From the NCBI RefSeq assembly GCF_022458985.1, contig NC_061771.1, forward strand, positions 20,409,501 to 20,473,500: a stretch of DNA of 64,000 nucleotides. The letters run 5' to 3'. A program made the position numbers and the translations under genes. Positions 59,301 through 64,000 of the stretch are shown here, piece by piece. Numbering within the stretch: the first letter of the stretch is position 1; each line of letters begins with the position of its first letter. The notes below the pieces were generated by a model. It did no database searches, was not told where the DNA came from, and saw nothing but the letters and a program-made list of their open reading frames with translations. This stretch comes from Mugil cephalus (Eukaryota > Chordata > Actinopteri > Mugiliformes > Mugilidae).

Positions 59301-60724
59301 CTTTCTACTGAAGTTCTCAAAACTGAAATCTGCTGTTTCTCCTTGTCTCTGTCTACTTGTCTGTTCCTAAACCACATAAATGAAGCCAGAGTGTCAGAGT
59401 GAAGACAGCTGGTGTTACAGATCAGTCTGATGTGACCTGTTACGTCTGTAGGAGTCCTCTGAACATGTATCTCTGTTTGGAGACAATCAAAACATTGTTC
59501 ATCAGTTCATCTCTGCAGTTTTAAATATATGTGTCATATAATCTTGTCAGATCATATTCCAGTCATAACAAATAATTAACGTTCTACAGTGAACGTATGA
59601 CTTCACAGAGATTCCAGGTGCGGTGGTGGGAGGAGTGTAAATGCGTAAAATTCACCTCTGGGATACGTGATGGAGCAGGACTCATCTGCTGACGTCTGCT
59701 GATAAGAACACATTCTCCCTCTAGTGTAGGTCACAGTAAAGCAGGTCGGAGTGACTGAATCTGAACAAAACCAAACACACATCATCGACGAACTGGTGAA
59801 CACTTGTTTTCAGGAAGAGTCTAAACGGTAGAAATAGTGTTTATAACTGTTGTGACTGACCCACTGAGACTTCAGGGGCTCTGAGATCCTCGTAGCCTTT
59901 GACAGCACAGGAGTATGTGACTGCTTCCTCACTGCTGACCAGCTCTTGGTACCAGGGAGACCAGTCCTCAGAGAGAAACTCTCTGTTCTTGTACCAGATG
60001 TAGGCTGCAGGGTTTTCAGTCAGAGCACAACTGGTGCTACACATCAGCATCACTGTCTGTCCCTCCGTGGCAGGAATCACCTTTACCTGCAGGTCTGAGA
60101 CGGTAGTTAATATAAATAGCATTAATGGATTACATTACTTTTAAAGTGATCAGTCTGTAATACATTAGTGACAAACACTGTACCTGTAACATGGAGGTGA
60201 ATTCTGATTTGCTTGTTGCAGTTGTCTTGCTTGTCAGTTTCTGCGCAGCAGTAAACATTTTCATTGTTTTCTTTTAGATCATTGATTGTCAGAGTGAAAT
60301 TACCCTCTTTTGACACATTGTAGTTTACTTGATTCCCATCTGTAGGGAGCTCAACAGGAACATACATTGAACCATTCATGTAGACCGTGTACCATTTCTT
60401 TCTTGCAGTGAGTCGTTGATCTGAGCAGGACAGAGTCACTGATGAACCCTTTAAAGCACAGATGCTGGTTGTTTTCCCCTGAACTCCTTTAACAGAAGAT
60501 TTCACAATCAAACATCTGGACACATTTACAATCTTATCATGACTTCTGTTATCATGAATCTGCTGCTTTAGCTATATAAACGTTTACAATAAAACTCCTA
60601 CATTCAAGAAATATTAAAGTTACATATTTCAAGTAATATAAGGAGAGAAAAACAACATATCGTTCATACCTGAGATGTTCAGAATCAAAGCCATAATCAA
60701 ACATCCAGCTTCTACCAAGGACAT
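53323..60724 (-). CDS. CD22-like immunoglobulin-superfamily receptor with ITIM-like tail
   Basis: This looks like an inhibitory leukocyte receptor of the expanded fish CD22-like type. Exons on the - strand: 60724-60670 (signal peptide), 60486-60184 (V), 60094-59861 (C2), 59760-59656 (short V-like), 59472-59251 (C2), 59052-58717 (V-like), 58615-58267 (C2 plus membrane segment), 58190-58133 (juxtamembrane) and 53514-53323 (tail). All Ig exons are phase 1-1. The chain is 617 residues with a membrane segment at about 514-534 and no charged residue in it. The tail has LYYSRI (Y575), which fits the ITIM consensus; two other tyrosines (DPIYSFA, VPYAVA) do not. The middle V exon encodes only 35 residues, and the third V lacks both canonical cysteines. 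The TGA stop overlaps a strong donor (GA|GTGAGT), so a further exon is possible. The ligand is unknown. Confidence 0.85.
54000..57175 (-). mobile_element. Decayed DIRS/Ngaro-type tyrosine-recombinase retroelement
   Basis: It lies on the same strand as the receptor gene, inside its last intron. About 57060-56240 resembles a gag-like ORF. 56134-55380 carries reverse-transcriptase blocks (LPSVNSLIPSKDF, LSEADITSAFKVLPLHP, YYFAVRLTFGCKSS). 55300-55000 carries RNase H (LFTDAAPSVGFGGF; then HSDNRAIVDIINKG). 54790-54380 matches the Y-recombinase region (PLTLDSLSQCINTVCSGY, ERNHM, FNIPSDLNPF). Frameshifts and stops break every ORF, so it is inactive. Expected split or inverted terminal repeats were not resolved; the boundaries are approximate. 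Confidence 0.8.
57176..58132. other. Remaining part of the last receptor intron
   Basis: AT-rich sequence with a TATATATACATATATATG palindromic stretch near 57781. I see no exon or recognisable repeat. Confidence 0.4.
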
Positions 60725-61379
60725 GACTGTTGTCGACTCCAGCTTCTGATCAGAAAGTTGATTCTTCCAATGAACTTATTAAAGCTACAGCTGTTATTAT
60801 GAGACTTTATCAGATATCCTCAACATGAATGAATGTAGGTTAAAATCATCCGCTGTCTTCTTACAGACTGAAGACAGAATGTACTATTGGTTAGAGTGAC
60901 TGTGTCTATAAGCAGATTCATACCACAACTATCACTTCCTTCTTCATTATGACTTTGAGGAAGAAGAGAATTCTAGTGAACAATCTGTGTAGCGCAGGAC
61001 TCATTAGAGTCGGGGTGTGACTGGAGCCAGTTGAAAGCACCAGGCACATTTTAAAGGGACACTAGTATTGATTTCACTTGATGAAATTTGTTTCTCATTG
61101 CATATTTCCCCACCACACTATTATTATTTTCCATTTTCTACATCGTGGCTTCACGCAACGTGCAGCAGGAACCTATTTCTTTTTATATTGTCACGATATA
61201 GTCACAGAGAGAACGGAGAGATGTGAAACTGTTGTGTGACTTCACTGAAGAGAAGTCAGCAGACATGAGGTCTATGATGTTTCAAGATGGACAGTGATTT
61301 TAAACTGGATCGTCAAATTGGTGCAGTCCAGCTTCTTTCACCTAAGGTAGCTGTCAAAGGTGAAGCCTTTTCTTGCACA

Positions 61380-62066
61380 TTGACATCTTGAAACAGTAAT
61401 CCCTGCCTTCATTACATCTCAGCTGGATTACTATAACGCACTTTATTTTGGGGTCAGCCCGTCCTCCCTTGCACGCCTCCAGTTGGTCCGGAATGCGTCA
61501 GCTCGTCTCTGAACCGGAACACGTAAGAGAGGGCACGTAACCCCCTATTCTGGCCTCTCTCCACTGGCTACCTGTGCACTTAAGGGTCCATTTTAAGATT
61601 ATTTTATTTGCTTTAAATCTTTGAATGGTCTCGCTCCGCCTCACATCTCCGAGCTTCTTCATCCCTACACTTCTGCTCGGTGTCTCAGGTCAGATGATCA
61701 GTTGTTCCTGGAGGTACCGAGGTCCAAGCGGAAGCTCAGAGGGGACAGAGCTTTTTCTGTCGCTGCTCCTAAATTGTGGAACAATCTACCACTGCACATC
61801 AGACAAGCCCCCTCGCTGTCCACTTTTAAAACTCGTCTTAAAACCCATTTTTTTTCCATTAAATCCAGCATGAGAGTCTGCCCTCGCTTGGTACTTTTAG
61901 TGCTTTCTATTATAATTTTTTTTATTGTTTTATTGTATTTAATGCTTTCATTGTTTTATTGCTTTTAATTGTGTTATGTTTCATGTTCTTATTTTACCCA
62001 TGTAAAGCACTATGTCTCGGCTGTAGCTGTTGTTTGTAAAAATAAAGTTGAGTTGAACTGAGTTGA
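61380..62066 (+). mobile_element. L2-like LINE, 3' terminal fragment
   Basis: The open part at 61621-61860 encodes the C-terminal end of an L2-type reverse transcriptase (NGLAPPHISELLHPYTSARC, then FSVAAPKLWNNLPLHIRQAP and FKTRLKTHFF). It is followed by a short 3' UTR and a TTGAGTTGAACTGAGTTGAG tail, typical of L2 ends. It is 5'-truncated and has an upstream frameshift. Confidence 0.8.
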
Positions 62067-62164
62067 GATGTTTAATTCACTACAACACATACAAAGAACC
62101 ACGCAGGTGAACATTTTTACAGTCGAACATTATTTCAATCGGTGAACTTTTTGACAAAGTAGAA

Positions 62165-62310
62165 CGACAACATGTTAGTTTTGAGTGTATGGAGTAGAGG
62201 TCAGCTGTGTGGCTGTCAGGGAAGTGGTCACCCCCTCAGTTGCATTCACAAAACAGGCCCTTAACTCATTCACTTTGAGCTCAGCTTCAGTCAACATTTC
62301 TTGGCAGCCT
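62165..62310 (-). pseudogene. Relic of a CD22-like cytoplasmic-tail exon
   Basis: On the - strand the sequence reads HFPDSHTADLYSIHS, matching HFPENHTADLYSSIEIHPS of the intact tail exon at 63580-63717. About 40 nt are closely similar (GGAGTAGAGGT / CAGCTGTGTGG), with a short deletion after LYS. The upstream part is diverged and the frame is not kept. It looks like a decayed tandem copy. Confidence 0.6.
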
Positions 62311-62519
62311 CAAAAACCAATGTTTTTCTCTATATTCTCAAAAACTTGGGCAAACTAGTGGTGAAGCTTCATGAGGGTTATGTGTATGTGTTTTGTAGTA
62401 GACTACTACTGAATTGGACCAACACGTGTTTCTGTTATTCTGACAACCACATGTTACTACTGGTCAGTCATAAATTGTTATTTGTCCTTCTAGAAGTACC
62501 TTTGTGATAATGGGGTAAT

Positions 62520-63579
62520 GAGTGGGAAACTATGGGGCTGCAGCTGCTGCAGGGCGCACACCTGTCCTTCATCGGCTCATCACCACAAAGTTTAAATTCA
62601 CCCGCTCTCTACTCACTCATTGCCAGATTTTTGAAAGATGTGATTTTCCTCCGGTGCTTTTGTTTTTTCACTCTCCTGGAAAATAAGAGAACAGAGCGCT
62701 TTAAAAGTAACTGCTATTAATAATTTGTTTTAGTAAGAGTGGTGGACAGAGCACAACAACCAGTGCTAAATAACACAGTGGTAAAATTGCACTTTTTTTT
62801 TTAAAGAAATTCCAAGTTGCTCATACAATGTACTTTTGCACTATTCTTTGAACTAAAACAAAGGGAAACATCTGGACTTCTCTTTATTCTGCTATAATCT
62901 TACAGAGTTCAAATTGGGCAATATGTGGCCCCTGAACTGAAATGAGTTTACTACCCTTGGCCTTAGTCATATTTGAACGTTTTTGGACAACAAAAAAAAA
63001 AACACATAATTTTTAGTGAGTACATTGGCTTTTTTTTTTAATTTATCGATATTGAAACAGTAAGTGAAATGCTTAAATGGAACGCACCGTTAAGAAAAGC
63101 AGGGCTTTCTGTCTGTGTACGGCCTTTAATCTGAAAAGCTTACAGGAAGTTTTTAGTTTCTGTAAACAGAAGTAATGTTTGAGAGGTTGAGTATAGCAGA
63201 AAGACGCTTTGTAATAAACAGCACTAAAATTATTAAAAAATTATTATTGTAAAACACTTAAACTTGTGGGAAATATAGATGTATAGAGAACTGAGGATTC
63301 GCTAAAGATGTAAAGAGTGCTAATGAAGGCAATCTGGTTGAAAGTTTGGCATTGCCTTAAACTAACCTTTCACCCTCCTAAAATAATGGCCTATGTATTT
63401 ATTTTTTTTTTTGACTAAATTATTTTTAAAAAATATATATTTTTTTATTTTCACCTGCAAAAAAAAAAAAAACCTTGAGCCATTATTTTAAGAGGATGTC
63501 GACATGTTTCCTTTTGTTCTCATGCAGCTTAATAGTTGCTCCTCCTGTTATCACTGTTGCAATCACTGTTGTCCAGTGT
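62520..63579. other. AT-rich spacer within the receptor array
   Basis: No exon is recognised. T and A tracts (62790-62800, 63030-63040, 63400-63470) dominate. Confidence 0.4.
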
Positions 63580-63717
63580 TTAGTTTGAAGGGTGTATCTC
63601 GATGCTGGAGTAGAGGTCGGCTGTGTGGTTCTCGGGGAAGTGGAGTCTGTTGTACTGATGTCCATCCTGCTCTGCTGAATGAGCTGAGTCGTTCTCATAC
63701 AAGTGATCACTGTTCAT
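63580..63717 (-). CDS. Last (tail) exon of a second CD22-like receptor gene, partial
   Basis: After the acceptor CTCCTCAG, a 45-residue tail is encoded: MNSDHLYENDSAHSAEQDGH, then QYNRLHFPENHTADLY and SSIEIHPSN before TAA. The layout (AEQD..., a tyrosine before RLHF, a second tyrosine near the end) parallels the tail at 53323-53514 (AEQELYYSRIHF). The other exons should lie right of the window. Neither tyrosine fits the strict ITIM consensus (HQYNRL has His at -2, DLYSSI has Asp). Confidence 0.75.
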   Translation of the reverse strand: MNSDHLYENDSAHSAEQDGHQYNRLHFPENHTADLYSSIEIHPSN

Positions 63718-64000
63718 CTGAGGAGACAGAACAGAAATAACACTACGTCACAGCCTGCTGCTCAGCCTCACTTTTCAGAACTGTGGTCAGGTGTTGTCAC
63801 GCCAGCGTTTACCAGGTTACCCTTTAAATACTCTGATGTAGTGGCTCATTACAACACCATTCCGTGAATATAACCAGCTCTGTTTGATGTGGTTAAAACG
63901 TGCGTATTCATCAGTGTACAGGTTACAGGAATTTAGGATTAAGGTGAGACATGAAAACGGCACAAGTTGAAGTTTCTGTCCTGACGCAGAATAACTGATT
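63718..64000. other. Intron sequence of the second receptor gene
   Basis: Sequence right of the tail exon acceptor. No further exon can be recognised before the window ends. Confidence 0.4.

Noticed and set aside
60487..60523. Start of the first receptor V exon at the upstream CCAG acceptor, with an ATG-initiated ORF
   Set aside because: Phase 1 joining from the signal exon gives an immediate stop. The AAAG acceptor at 60487 gives the family sequence GVQGKTTSICALKG in frame.

Overview
The window is vertebrate nuclear DNA, most likely from a teleost fish. It has short introns with GT-AG borders, many CA and other simple repeats, and degenerate fish-type repeats (L2-, Rex1- and DIRS-like retroelements, MITEs). 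Its gene order resembles part of human 17p11.2. I cannot name the species from sequence alone.

Left half, + strand: 36-9380 holds the last 21 coding exons of myo15a (unconventional myosin XV; SH3, second MyTH4 and FERM, PDZ-binding C-terminus). 12852-16315 is alkbh5 (RNA m6A demethylase, 4 coding exons). 23252-27513 is mief2 (MID49, mitochondrial outer-membrane Drp1 receptor, 7 coding exons). 30912-39361 is smcr8 (C9orf72-complex DENN protein, 6 coding exons). All four reading frames are intact with consistent splice phases. LLGL1, FLII and TOP3A, which lie among these genes in human, are not present between them here.

41149-47684, - strand: an intact gene of about 17 coding exons and about 620 residues that I do not recognise. 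It begins with two acidic SUMO-interaction-like motifs, followed by a Cys-rich cluster and a long, probably helical body. It converges on smcr8.

Right part, - strand: 48.1-53.3 kb is repeat-rich intergenic DNA. 53323-60724 is an immunoglobulin-superfamily receptor of the fish CD22-like type: signal peptide, three V-C2 module pairs (the middle V truncated), one membrane segment and an ITIM-like tail. Its last intron carries a decayed DIRS/Ngaro-type tyrosine-recombinase retroelement. An L2-like LINE 3' end, a relic tail exon and an intact tail exon of a second receptor gene follow, so the receptor locus looks like a tandem array running off the right edge.

The four left-hand genes work in unrelated processes (hair-cell stereocilia, mRNA demethylation, mitochondrial fission, autophagy and lysosome control); their proximity reflects old synteny rather than an operon-like unit. 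I see no prokaryotic elements, CRISPR array, rRNA or tRNA. The items most worth following are the unrecognised SIM/Cys-rich gene and the retainable 76-nt intron that would give a tail-less form of the receptor.
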